Positions 8,972-16,942 of a stretch of 33,087 bases of DNA are shown here, piece by piece; the first letter of the stretch is position 1; each line of letters starts with the position of its first letter. The DNA lies in assembly GCF_030689745.1 (NCBI RefSeq), contig NZ_JAUYGL010000198.1, positions 1 through 33,087 of the forward strand, written 5' to 3'. The translations under genes were made by a program, and so were the position numbers. This stretch comes from Devosia sp. GTDB lineage: Bacteria; Pseudomonadota; Alphaproteobacteria; Rhizobiales; Devosiaceae. The notes beneath the pieces are model-generated. The model searched no databases. It was not told the DNA's origin and saw only the letters and a program-made list of their open reading frames with translations.

Positions 8972-10426
8972 ATGGGCAGTACTGTCATCAAGAATGGCAC
9001 CGTCGTCACCGCCGACCTGACCTATAAGGCCGACGTGAAGATTGAGGGCGAGGTGATTGTCGACATCGGGCCCAACCTCAGCGGCGACGCCGTCATAGAC
9101 GCTACCGGCTGTTACATCATGCCCGGGGGGATAGACCCCCATACGCATTTGGAGATGCCCTTCATGGGCACCTATTCGACCGATGACTTTGAATCGGGCA
9201 CCCGCGCGGCGCTGTCCGGCGGCACCACCATGGTGGTGGATTTCTGCCTGCCCAGTCCCGGCCAGAGCCTGCTCGAAGCATTGCAGATGTGGGACAACAA
9301 ATCGGGCAAGGCCAGTGCCGACTACTCCTTCCACATGGCCATTACCTGGTGGGACGAACAGGTCTGGCGCGAGATGGACGAAGTGGTCAAGCGCGGCATC
9401 ACCAGCTTCAAGCACTTCATGGCCTATAAGGGCGCGCTTATGGTCAATGATGACGAACTGTTCGCATCATTTCAGCGCTGCGCCGACCTTGGCGCGCTGC
9501 CGCTGGTGCATGCCGAGAATGGCGACGTCGTCGCGGCCATGACCGCCAAACTGCTGGCCGAGGGTAATAATGGCCCCGAGGCGCACGCCTATTCCCGCCC
9601 GCCAGAGGTCGAAGGCGAGGCCACCAATCGCGCCATCATGATCGCCGACATGGCCGGCGTGCCGCTCTATGTCGTGCATGTCTCGAGCGAACAGGCGCAC
9701 GAGGCGATCCGCCGCGCCCGGCAAAAGGGCATGCGCGTCTATGGCGAACCGCTGGTGCAGCACCTGACGTTGGATGACAGCGAATATGCCAACCCCGATT
9801 GGGACCACGCCGCGGGCCGGGTGATGTCGCCGCCCTTCCGCAACAAGCTGCATCAGGATTCGTTGTGGGCTGGTCTGCAATCCGGCTCGCTCTCGGTGGT
9901 CGCCACCGATCACTGCGCCTTCACCATTGCGCAGAAGCGCCATGGCATTGGCGATTTTTCCAAGATCCCCAACGGCACTGGCGGCCTTGAAGATCGCCTT
10001 GCCGTGCTGTGGAGTCGCGGCGTCAATACCGGCCGGCTGACCATGAACGAGTTCGTCGCTGTCACCTCGACCAATATTGCCAAGATTCTCAACCTCTACC
10101 CCAAAAAGGGTGCGGTTCTCGTCGGCGCCGATGCCGATCTGGTGGTGTGGGATCCTGCGCGCAAGAAGACGGTGTCGGCCGCCACCCAGCAATCGGCCAT
10201 CGACTACAATGTGTTCGAAGGGTTCGAACTGACCGGACTGCCACGCTTCGTGCTGACCCGCGGCCAGGTCGCCGTCATCGAAAACGAGATGCATCATCAG
10301 CCCGGTCATGGAAAGTTCGTCGCCCGCGAGGCGAAGAACCCTGTGAATCAGGCCCTTAGCCAGTGGAAAGACATCGTCGCGCCGCGCAAGGTGCAGCGGT
10401 CGGGCATTCCGGCCTCGGGGGTTTAA
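8972..10426 (+). CDS. hydA: Dihydropyrimidinase (D-hydantoinase)
   Basis: A 484-residue cyclic amidohydrolase. Binuclear metal residues are visible: His57 and His59 in GGIDPHTHLE, carboxylated Lys153 in FKHFMAYKG, His180 in PLVHAENGD, His236 in LYVVHVSSE and Asp313 in VATDHCAFT. It opens dihydrouracil or dihydrothymine to the N-carbamoyl beta-amino acid, which the preceding gene's product would then process. GGAG lies about 10 bases before ATG 8972. A 165-bp gap with a sigma-54 promoter precedes it, and the ABC transporter ATPase gene overlaps its stop by one base, so enzyme and importer are co-transcribed. 5-substituted hydantoins are possible side substrates. Confidence 0.95.
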   Translation: MGSTVIKNGTVVTADLTYKADVKIEGEVIVDIGPNLSGDAVIDATGCYIMPGGIDPHTHLEMPFMGTYSTDDFESGTRAALSGGTTMVVDFCLPSPGQSLLEALQMWDNKSGKASADYSFHMAITWWDEQVWREMDEVVKRGITSFKHFMAYKGALMVNDDELFASFQRCADLGALPLVHAENGDVVAAMTAKLLAEGNNGPEAHAYSRPPEVEGEATNRAIMIADMAGVPLYVVHVSSEQAHEAIRRARQKGMRVYGEPLVQHLTLDDSEYANPDWDHAAGRVMSPPFRNKLHQDSLWAGLQSGSLSVVATDHCAFTIAQKRHGIGDFSKIPNGTGGLEDRLAVLWSRGVNTGRLTMNEFVAVTSTNIAKILNLYPKKGAVLVGADADLVVWDPARKKTVSAATQQSAIDYNVFEGFELTGLPRFVLTRGQVAVIENEMHHQPGHGKFVAREAKNPVNQALSQWKDIVAPRKVQRSGIPASGV

Positions 10427-11235
10427 TGTCAGTGCAGACCACGCCAGGCGACGCCGTTGTCGCGGCCAACAATCTTGGGCTCACCTTTCCGACCAATGAT
10501 GGCGATGTTGTCGCGCTCAGCGATGTCAATCTGACCATCAACAAGGGCGAGTTCGTTTCCTTCATCGGCCCTTCGGGCTGTGGCAAGACGACGTTTCTCC
10601 GCACTATTGCCGATCTGGAGCAGCCCACTTCGGGGACCCTGACCATCAATGGCCAGAGCCCTGAAGCGGCCCGCCGCGCCCGCGCCTATGGCTATGTGTT
10701 TCAGGCGCCTGCGCTCTATCCCTGGCGCACCATTGCCAAGAATATTGCCCTGCCGCTCGAAATCATGGGGCACGGCTCGGCCGAGCAGGCCGAGCGCGTT
10801 GCCCGCACCATGGATCTGGTCAATCTGGCCGGCTTTGAACAGAAATATCCCTGGCAGCTCTCGGGTGGCATGCAGCAGCGCGCCTCCATTGCCCGCGCGC
10901 TGGCGTTCGACGCCGATCTGCTGCTGATGGATGAGCCCTTCGGCGCGCTGGATGAAATCGTCCGCGACCACCTCAATTCCGAATTGCTGAAATTGTGGGC
11001 GCGTACCCAGAAAACCATCTGTTTTGTCACCCATTCCATTCCCGAGGCGGTCTACCTCTCGACCCGGATTGTGGTGATGTCCCCGCGGCCCGGCCGGGTG
11101 ATCGACATCATCGAATCCGATCTGCCAGCCGAACGGCCGCTCGACATGCGCGAGACGCCTGAATTCCTTGCCATCGCCGCGCGGGTGCGGGAGGGGTTGC
11201 GAGCCGGGCATTCCTATGACGAGGATCACGTTTGA
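10426..11235 (+). CDS. ABC importer ATPase (NrtD/SsuB/TauB-type), probably pyrimidine uptake
   Basis: A 269-residue nucleotide-binding subunit with Walker A GPSGCGKTT (48-56), Q-loop VFQAPALYPW, signature LSGGMQQRASIARAL, Walker B LLLMDEPFGALDE and the switch His in FVTHS. This is the nitrate/sulfonate/taurine-type family that pairs with NMT1/THI5-like binding proteins. The ATG overlaps the hydA stop by one base and its own stop overlaps the next start by four bases, which supports one transcript. The substrate (uracil, thymine, dihydropyrimidine or hydantoin) is inferred from co-operonic enzymes. Confidence 0.9.
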   Translation: MSVQTTPGDAVVAANNLGLTFPTNDGDVVALSDVNLTINKGEFVSFIGPSGCGKTTFLRTIADLEQPTSGTLTINGQSPEAARRARAYGYVFQAPALYPWRTIAKNIALPLEIMGHGSAEQAERVARTMDLVNLAGFEQKYPWQLSGGMQQRASIARALAFDADLLLMDEPFGALDEIVRDHLNSELLKLWARTQKTICFVTHSIPEAVYLSTRIVVMSPRPGRVIDIIESDLPAERPLDMRETPEFLAIAARVREGLRAGHSYDEDHV

Positions 11236-12098
11236 CCCGCGCCCTGCCCATTCTCACCGTGCTGCTGGCCATCGTCGTCATCTGGTACGCCGCCGCTATC
11301 GGCATGAACTCGCCGTGGCAGAACACGCTGAACACCCGCGCTGGACTCACCGATCTGCCCTTCACCGACTTTGCCCTGCAGACCTGGGCGCAGGATCGGC
11401 CACTCCTGCCGGCGCCGCATCAGGTGATCGGCGAAATCTGGAACGCCACCGTGGCGCTGGAGCTGACCTCCAAGCGTTCGCTGGCCTATCACGGCTGGAT
11501 CACCCTCTCCTCCACCCTGCTGGGCTTCGTGCTGGGCACGGCGCTCGGCGTCGCCCTGGCCGTCATCATTGTGCACAATGAAGCGGCCAATCGCTCGCTA
11601 ATGCCCTGGATCATTGCCAGCCAGACCATTCCCATCCTGGCCATCGCGCCCATGGTGGTGGTGGGGCTGGGCTCGATCGGCATCACCGGCACCGTGCCGC
11701 GCGCGCTGATCTCGATGTATCTCAGTTTCTTCCCGGTCGTGGTCGGCATGGTCAAGGGCCTGCGTTCGCCCGAAGCCATTCAGCTCGATCTGATGCGCAC
11801 CTATGATGCCTCGCCCTGGCAGACCTTCTGGAAACTGCGCTGGCCCGCCGCCATGCCCATGCTGTTCGCCTCGATGAAGGTGGGCATTGCCATTTCGCTG
11901 GTCGGCGCGGTGGTCAGTGAACTCTCCAATGCCGCCGGTGGGGGCCTTGGCGTCCGACTGCTTACCGGTTCCTATAATGGCCAGACCATCCAGATCTGGG
12001 CTGCCCTGTTCATCGCTGCGGCGCTTGCCGCGGTGCTGGTGATGCTCGTTGGTGCGGCCGAGCGGCTGGTCAATGCCCGCATGGGGGTGCGCGCATGA
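11232..12098 (+). CDS. ABC importer permease 1 (BinPDT type)
   Basis: A 288-residue inner-membrane permease with a starting TM segment, a long periplasmic stretch (about 30-75), then the conserved core. The coupling EAA-type motif is DLMRTYDASPWQTFWKLRWPAAMPMLF. It uses a TTG start inside the four-base TTGA overlap with the ATPase gene; no ATG nearby would keep the first helix. It belongs with the ATPase, second permease and binding protein as a heterodimeric-permease importer. Confidence 0.88.
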   Translation: MTRALPILTVLLAIVVIWYAAAIGMNSPWQNTLNTRAGLTDLPFTDFALQTWAQDRPLLPAPHQVIGEIWNATVALELTSKRSLAYHGWITLSSTLLGFVLGTALGVALAVIIVHNEAANRSLMPWIIASQTIPILAIAPMVVVGLGSIGITGTVPRALISMYLSFFPVVVGMVKGLRSPEAIQLDLMRTYDASPWQTFWKLRWPAAMPMLFASMKVGIAISLVGAVVSELSNAAGGGLGVRLLTGSYNGQTIQIWAALFIAAALAAVLVMLVGAAERLVNARMGVRA

Positions 12099-13195
12099 GC
12101 CAGTTGCAGTTCTTTCTCGCGCTCATCGCCGGCGGGCTTTCCGCTATCGCCCTAGCCCTCAGCCTCATCACGCCGTTTGAACAGGGGCTCCTGCTCAAGG
12201 CGTTCCTCGCGCTCGGCGTCGTGTCGCTGCTGCGCTTCGTTGTCCCCATGGGACCATGGGCCGATGGCGTCCTGGCCGTGCTCGGCGCTACCGCCCTGCT
12301 GACCAGCCTGGAAGTCTTTGCCCCGGCGCCACCCTATTTCTGGCTGGCGCTGACCGTGACCTGGCTGTTTGCCTGGCTGTTCGTCGAACGCCTCAGCCAC
12401 ACCCTCGCCCCCCGGCTCTCCGACAATGCGGGGCTTGGCCTGCTCATCCCGGTGATGTTTGGAGCGGCCCTGCTGGTGGTCTGGGAAGTGGTGACGCGCG
12501 GCGCCAATGTGCCGCCCGTGTTGCTGCCCGCCCCATCGATGATCGGGGCGCAACTGGTCAATTCGGCACCGATCCTGTGGGCCGATTTCGTGCAGACCTT
12601 CATCAAGTCGGTGTTGCCGGGCTACGCCATCGGGTGCCTCTCGGGTCTCGCCGTTGCCATCCTCGTCGACCGCTCGCCTTTCCTCAAGGCGGGGCTCCTG
12701 CCCATCGGCAACTTCATGTCGGCCCTGCCCATCATCGGCATCGCGCCGATCATGGTCATGTGGTTCGGCTTTGATTGGCAATCCAAGGCCGCCGTCGTGG
12801 TGGCGATGACCTTCTTTCCCATGCTGGTCAACACCGTGGCAGGCCTTAATGCCAGCTCCGCCATCGAGCGTGACCTGATGCGCACCTATGCCGCCAATTA
12901 CTGGCAAACCCTTATGAAGTTGCGGCTTCCCGCTGCGGGCCCCTTCATATTCAACGCACTCAAGATCAACTCGACTCTGGCCTTGATCGGCGCAATCGTA
13001 GCGGAATTCTTCGGGACGCCCGTTGTGGGAATGGGCTTCCGAATTTCTACAGGCGTTGGCCGGTTGGCCATCGATCTGGTCTGGGCAGAGATCGCCGTTG
13101 CTGCGATCGCGGGGTCTGCCTTCTACGGGGTGATCGCCCTCATCGAAAGGGGCGTCACCTTCTGGCATCCGTCTGTCCGTGGTGGACGGGCGTAA
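12095..13195 (+). CDS. ABC importer permease 2 with extended N-terminal membrane domain
   Basis: A 366-residue permease. The canonical SsuC-like core begins at about residue 115 (LGLLIPVMFGAALLVVWEVV) and contains the coupling motif DLMRTYAANYWQTLMKLRLPAAGPF. The first roughly 110 residues add about four hydrophobic helices absent from ordinary 250-270-residue family members; their role is unknown. The start ATGA overlaps the first permease stop. It is followed 19 bases later by the binding-protein gene. Confidence 0.88.
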   Translation: MSQLQFFLALIAGGLSAIALALSLITPFEQGLLLKAFLALGVVSLLRFVVPMGPWADGVLAVLGATALLTSLEVFAPAPPYFWLALTVTWLFAWLFVERLSHTLAPRLSDNAGLGLLIPVMFGAALLVVWEVVTRGANVPPVLLPAPSMIGAQLVNSAPILWADFVQTFIKSVLPGYAIGCLSGLAVAILVDRSPFLKAGLLPIGNFMSALPIIGIAPIMVMWFGFDWQSKAAVVVAMTFFPMLVNTVAGLNASSAIERDLMRTYAANYWQTLMKLRLPAAGPFIFNALKINSTLALIGAIVAEFFGTPVVGMGFRISTGVGRLAIDLVWAEIAVAAIAGSAFYGVIALIERGVTFWHPSVRGGRA

Positions 13196-13214
13196 CAGGG
13201 AAAAGGGAACGACA

Positions 13215-14192
13215 ATGAACAAAATTATCGGAGGTCTGCTCGTGAGCGCCCTGGCGCTTTCGGCCACGCCCGCATTCGCACAGGACGCGCTGACACTGCA
13301 GCTCAAATGGGTCACCCAGGCCCAGTTCGCGGGCTATCTGGTTGCCGAGTCCAAGGGTTTTTATGACGAGGAAAACCTTGACGTCACCGTGCTGGCTGGC
13401 GGTCCCAACATCGCCCCCGAGCAGGTGATCGCCGGCGGCGGCGCCGACATCATCGTCACCTGGATGGCAGCGGGCATGGCCGCCCGCGAAAATGGCGTGC
13501 CACTGGTCAATATCGCCCAACCGTTCAAGCGCTCGGGCCTGATGATGATCTGCCCGACCGAAACCGAAATCAAGACGGTTGCCGACTTTCCGGGCCACAC
13601 TTTGGGCGTCTGGTTCTTCGGTAACGAATACCCGTTCTTTGCCTGGATGAACAAGGAAGGCCTGGCTACCGACGGCTCGGAAGGCGGCGTCACCGTGCTG
13701 CAGCAGAGCTTTGACATCCAGCCGATGATCCAGGGCCAGGCCGATTGCATCTCGGTCATGACCTATAATGAATACGGGCAGGCGCTCGATGCCGGCTACG
13801 GACCGGACAATCTGACCATCTTCAACTATACCGAGATGGGCAATGACCTGCTTGAAGACGGTCTCTACGTCATGGAAGACAGCCTGGATGATCCGGCCAA
13901 GGTTGACGCCTATACCCGCTTCGTCCGCGCCTCGATGAAGGGCTGGGCCTATGCCGCCGAGAACCCCGAAGAAGCGGCCCAGATCGTCGTCGACATGGAC
14001 GATACCGGCGCGGCAATGCTCGACCATCAGCTCTACATGGCCAAGGAAGTCGCCAAGCTGGTTGATCCGACCGATCCCGCGCTCGACATCGCAACCTATG
14101 AGCGCACGGTACAGGCCCTGATCGATCAGTCCATCATCAAGGAGCAGCCGGAAGGCGCTTACACCACCGTCGTTACCGACGCGCTGAAGTAA
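13215..14192 (+). CDS. NMT1/THI5-like periplasmic binding protein, probable pyrimidine importer
   Basis: A 325-residue protein with a signal peptide (1-22, cut after AFA) and the NMT1/THI5 fold: LQLKWVTQAQFAGYLVAESKGFYDEENLDV, GGPNIAPEQVIAGGGADI and VNIAQPFKRSG. These proteins bind pyrimidine, thiamin-precursor or related heterocycles. Together with the catabolic enzymes upstream this points to uptake of uracil, thymine or a hydantoin-like base. GGGAA lies about 7 bases before ATG 13215. It is the last gene of the operon and is followed by a strong terminator. Confidence 0.9.
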   Translation: MNKIIGGLLVSALALSATPAFAQDALTLQLKWVTQAQFAGYLVAESKGFYDEENLDVTVLAGGPNIAPEQVIAGGGADIIVTWMAAGMAARENGVPLVNIAQPFKRSGLMMICPTETEIKTVADFPGHTLGVWFFGNEYPFFAWMNKEGLATDGSEGGVTVLQQSFDIQPMIQGQADCISVMTYNEYGQALDAGYGPDNLTIFNYTEMGNDLLEDGLYVMEDSLDDPAKVDAYTRFVRASMKGWAYAAENPEEAAQIVVDMDDTGAAMLDHQLYMAKEVAKLVDPTDPALDIATYERTVQALIDQSIIKEQPEGAYTTVVTDALK

Positions 14193-14217
14193 GCCCTATC
14201 AATCACTTGAAGACAGG

Positions 14218-14243
14218 AGGCGGGGAGCAATCCCCGCCTTTTT
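14218..14243 (+). terminator. GNRA-loop intrinsic terminator of the pyrimidine operon
   Basis: AGGCGGGGA (14218-14226), loop GCAA, and TCCCCGCCT (14231-14239) form a perfect 9-bp stem running into TTTTT. It lies 25 bp after the binding-protein stop. Confidence 0.92.
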
Positions 14244-14278
14244 GTTTGCCTTGTTCTGCACATATTTGCGGCAGGCGG

Positions 14279-14303
14279 GGAACGAATCCGCTCACGCCAT
14301 GTT
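14279..14303 (+). promoter_or_regulatory. Candidate EcfG/RpoE2-type general stress promoter
   Basis: GGAAC (14279-14283) is followed after 16 bases by TGTT (14300-14303). This fits the alphaproteobacterial EcfG pattern GGAAC-N16/17-CGTT with one mismatch, and the RpoE2 form GGAAC-N18-TT exactly. The predicted transcription start, near 14310, is about 30 bases before the ATG of the 24-residue membrane peptide. The motif is short, so chance occurrence is possible. Confidence 0.5.
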
Positions 14304-14339
14304 GATAGGTCACCTGCTTAACTCAACAAGGCAATTGCA

Positions 14340-14414
14340 ATGAACTCGATCATTTATCTCGTCGGCCTCGTCGTTGTGGTCATGGCCATCCTGTCATTCA
14401 TCGGTCTGGCTTGA
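14340..14414 (+). CDS. 24-residue single-helix membrane peptide
   Basis: ATG to TGA encodes MNSIIYLVGLVVVVMAILSF plus IGLA, one continuous hydrophobic helix with no charged residues. AAGG lies about 8 bases upstream. From memory, similar tiny 'IIYLVGLVVVVxAILSFxGL' proteins recur across Hyphomicrobiales, which supports a real gene; no function is known to me. It precedes the 293-residue membrane protein by 47 bp and sits behind the candidate EcfG promoter, so it is probably the first gene of a small operon. Confidence 0.65.
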   Translation: MNSIIYLVGLVVVVMAILSFIGLA

Positions 14415-14461
14415 GCCTGCTATGGCCCATGCGAACACCATAAATTTCAGGAGCAGCCACT

Positions 14462-15343
14462 ATGAGCATTGATGCGCCCGCGGGCGTCGCCGTTATCGAA
14501 ACTTCCGTCGCCGAGCGTGACCAGTCGAGCTATGTCGATTGGCCTGCCATTATTGCCGGCATTGTGCTGGCCACGGCCATCAGCGTTGTGCTGATCAGCT
14601 TTGGCTCGGCCGTTGGCCTGAACTTCCTCGACTTCGGCTATGGCACGGGCGTCAACCCGATCGTGGTCGGCATTGTCGCGGCCAGCTGGTTCCTCTGGGT
14701 GCAGATCTCCAGCTTCATGGCTGGCGGTTATCTGACCGGTCGCCTGCGTCGCCGGCATCTCGATGCCAGTGAAGACGAGAGCGATCTGCGTGATGGCGCC
14801 CATGGCCTGCTGGTCTGGGGCGGCGCCGCGCTGCTGGGCACCATGATCGCCGTTGGCGGCATTGGGGCGGTCGCCTCTACGGCTGGCAATATTGCTGCCA
14901 CGGCCACCAATGCGGCTGAAGGTCCGGCCGATGCCCTCGATCCAAACGCCTATTTCGTTGATACCATGTTCCGCTCCAATCAGCCGGTAGAAGCCATGGT
15001 GGCGCGCGAAGAAGCCACAAGGATCTTTGCCCGGGCCGCCCTTGACGATGGCACCTTTGCTGACGCTGATCGTGCCTACCTGGCCAATATTGTCGCCGCC
15101 AATACCGGGATTGCGCCTGCTGAAGCCCAGACCCGCGTCGACCAGGCCATCGCCAATGTCGAAGCTGCCCGGCAGGAGGCCATCGAGGCCGCGCGGATCG
15201 CCCGCAACACCGGCATCATTGGTGCCTTCCTGCTGGCCGCCTCGCTGCTGATCTCGGCTATTGGTGCTTACTGGGCTGCCCAGAAAGGTGGCAACCACCG
15301 CGACAATAACAGCGTCTTTGCTGACGTATTCCGTCGGTTCTAG
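14462..15343 (+). CDS. Uncharacterised polytopic membrane protein (sometimes labelled PhnA-like)
   Basis: A 293-residue protein. A cytoplasmic N-terminus leads to 'SYVDWPAIIAGIVLATAISVVLISFGSAVGL', then two further hydrophobic helices (about 60-85 and 115-140). A hydrophilic, alanine- and acid-rich segment (about 150-250) has coiled-coil character, and a last helix (IIGAFLLAASLLISAIGAYWAA, about 252-273) ends in a short basic tail. The layout matches a family common in rhizobia and relatives that databases sometimes call PhnA-like, although it has no resemblance to a phosphonoacetate hydrolase. AGGAG precedes ATG 14462. No function can be assigned; its flanking tiny membrane peptides suggest an envelope role. 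Confidence 0.8.
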   Translation: MSIDAPAGVAVIETSVAERDQSSYVDWPAIIAGIVLATAISVVLISFGSAVGLNFLDFGYGTGVNPIVVGIVAASWFLWVQISSFMAGGYLTGRLRRRHLDASEDESDLRDGAHGLLVWGGAALLGTMIAVGGIGAVASTAGNIAATATNAAEGPADALDPNAYFVDTMFRSNQPVEAMVAREEATRIFARAALDDGTFADADRAYLANIVAANTGIAPAEAQTRVDQAIANVEAARQEAIEAARIARNTGIIGAFLLAASLLISAIGAYWAAQKGGNHRDNNSVFADVFRRF

Positions 15344-15357
15344 GGAAAGGAAAGCAG

Positions 15358-15435
15358 ATGTTTCGAGGTATTGGACTCTGGCTGCTCGGCGTGCCGATCT
15401 GGCTGATCATCATCATCATCTTTTTCATCAACTAG
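15358..15435 (+). CDS. 25-residue membrane peptide
   Basis: MFRGIGLWLLGVPIWLIIII plus IFFIN, preceded by a good AAGGA ribosome site (TAGGGAAAGGAAAGCAG) and starting 14 bp after the stop of the 293-residue membrane protein. One amphipathic-to-hydrophobic helix with a positive N-terminus. The 'GIGLWLLGVPI' pattern recurs, from memory, in short hypothetical proteins of many proteobacteria. It ends just before a terminator, so it is probably the last gene of this operon. Confidence 0.65.
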   Translation: MFRGIGLWLLGVPIWLIIIIIFFIN

Positions 15436-15452
15436 AAGACGATCAATCATTC

Positions 15453-15482
15453 AAAAAGGCGGGGCGCAAGCTCCGCCTTTTT
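15453..15482. terminator. Bidirectional terminator between the membrane-protein operon and truB
   Basis: AAAAAGGCGGGGC (15453-15465), loop GCAA, GCTCCGCCTTTTT (15470-15482): a 13-bp stem with one G-T pair. T-runs occur on both strands, and convergent genes end on both sides (15435 and 15489). Confidence 0.93.
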
Positions 15483-15488
15483 TCTCGT

Positions 15489-16391
15489 TCAGTTGAACAC
15501 GCGCCTGGGGCGGAACTGGCCAAACTCGACCCAGCCGGTTGCCAGCACGTCGCCCTTGAAACTGGCCCAGCACTCATCCACGCTCACCGGCGAACCGGCC
15601 CCGGTCAGCAGCACAGTATTGCCATGGCGTACGGCGCTGGCCTGCAGCGCGTCGAGCCGGATTTCCGGCAGGTCGCCAAAGCCCGACCATACCGGCTGCA
15701 GCAAGGCGTCGCGCGCTGCCCCGTCCAGCGCCTCAAGCTGCTCGATGGTCACGGCATCTTCATCGGTAAATGGCCCCACGGCGGCGCGATGCAGCATGCT
15801 GACATGACCGCGCGTGCCCAGGGCCTCGCCAATATCGCGGGCCAATGAGCGCACATAGGTACCCTTGCCGCAGGTGACCTCCAGAATGCTGCTTTCGCTG
15901 CCATGCTCGATCAGTTCAATGGCATCCACATCAATCTCGCGCGGCGGCAGATCGACCGCTTCGCCGGCCCGCGCCAGGTCATAGGCCCGCTCGCCATCGA
16001 TCTTGAGCGCCGAAAAGATCGGTGGCCGCTGCATGATGGTGCCGACAAATTGCGGCAACACCGCCTCCAGTGCCGCCCGATCGGGCCGCCTATCGGAGGT
16101 GGCGATCACCGCGCCTTCGGTGTCGTCCGTGGTGGTGGCGCTGCCCCAGGTAATGGCAAAGCGATAGATCTTGGTGCCGTCCTGCACCTGCGGCACCGCC
16201 TTGGTCGCCTCGCCCAGCGCAATCGGCAGAATGCCGGTCGCCAGCGGGTCCAGCGTGCCGGCATGGCCGGCCTTGGCCGCGCTGAACAGCCAGCGCACCT
16301 TGCCCACCGCCTGGGTGGACGTCATGTCATAGGGCTTGTTGAGCACCACCCAGCCGGAAATCGCGCGTTTGACGCGTTTGGGGGCGCTCAA
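15489..16391 (-). CDS. truB: tRNA pseudouridine(55) synthase
   Basis: A 300-residue TruB. The catalytic Asp48 lies in AGHAGTLDPLATG, followed by YRFAITWGSATTTDD, QRPPIFSALKIDGERAYDLAR and GTYVRSLARDIG. It isomerises U55 in the T-loop of tRNAs. The start is TTG in a TTGA overlap with the rbfA stop, so translation is coupled. The usual downstream neighbour rpsO is absent; a terminator and a convergent membrane-protein operon follow. Confidence 0.95.
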   Translation of the reverse strand: MSAPKRVKRAISGWVVLNKPYDMTSTQAVGKVRWLFSAAKAGHAGTLDPLATGILPIALGEATKAVPQVQDGTKIYRFAITWGSATTTDDTEGAVIATSDRRPDRAALEAVLPQFVGTIMQRPPIFSALKIDGERAYDLARAGEAVDLPPREIDVDAIELIEHGSESSILEVTCGKGTYVRSLARDIGEALGTRGHVSMLHRAAVGPFTDEDAVTIEQLEALDGAARDALLQPVWSGFGDLPEIRLDALQASAVRHGNTVLLTGAGSPVSVDECWASFKGDVLATGWVEFGQFRPRRVFN

Positions 16392-16795
16392 TCGGTCTCG
16401 CCATCATCGTCGGCGAGGTCGCGCTTGACCTTTTCGGAGCGCAGCAGCGCGTCGATACGCCCGGCTTCCTCAAACGTCTCGTCAACGAAGAACCGCACTT
16501 CGGGCGCAAATTTGACGTTCAGCGCGGGCGAGACCCGGCCGCGCACATATTTGCGGTGTCGGTTCAGTGCCGCGACGATTTCCTCGGCATGCTGGCCGCC
16601 CAGCGGCATGATGTAGACATTGGCCAGCTTGAGATCGGAGCTCATGCGCACTTCGGGCACGGTGATCACCGTGCCGCGCAGGGCATCATCATCAATGTCG
16701 CCGCGGGCGAAGATGTCCGCCATCGCGTGGCGGACCAGTTCACCCATGCGCAGCGAGCGCTGGGTCGGGCCGGAAAATTTGTTGTCTTTGCTCAT
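16388..16795 (-). CDS. rbfA: 30S ribosome-binding factor A
   Basis: A 135-residue RbfA of KH-like fold: SQRSLRMGE-like N-terminus (TQRSLRMGELVRHAMADIF), VITVPEVRMSSDLKLANVYIMPLGG, RKYVRGRVSPALNVKFAPEVRFFVDETFEEAGRID, and an acidic tail. It is needed for late 16S rRNA 5'-end maturation and cold adaptation. It overlaps truB by four bases. Upstream there is no infB, the usual partner; a hydroxyacid dehydrogenase ends 147 bp away on the same strand. No good ribosome site is visible before ATG 16795. Confidence 0.95.
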   Translation of the reverse strand: MSKDNKFSGPTQRSLRMGELVRHAMADIFARGDIDDDALRGTVITVPEVRMSSDLKLANVYIMPLGGQHAEEIVAALNRHRKYVRGRVSPALNVKFAPEVRFFVDETFEEAGRIDALLRSEKVKRDLADDDGETD

Positions 16796-16942
16796 GGGAG
16801 CGAATTAGGCCCTCGCTGCCTTCCCGTCAATCGGTGTGGACGCGCGTGGCATGGCTCCCAACCACTTGTTACCGCCCTTGAGCCTTGTGCGGTAAATTTC
16901 GTCAATGCCGGCGCGCTCGCCCGCCATCATGGCGCTGTGCTC

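Noticed and set aside
16869..16895. TTACCGC/GCGGTAA inverted repeat between the dehydrogenase and rbfA as a terminator
   Set aside because: Seven-bp stem with a 13-base loop and no T-tract on either strand.
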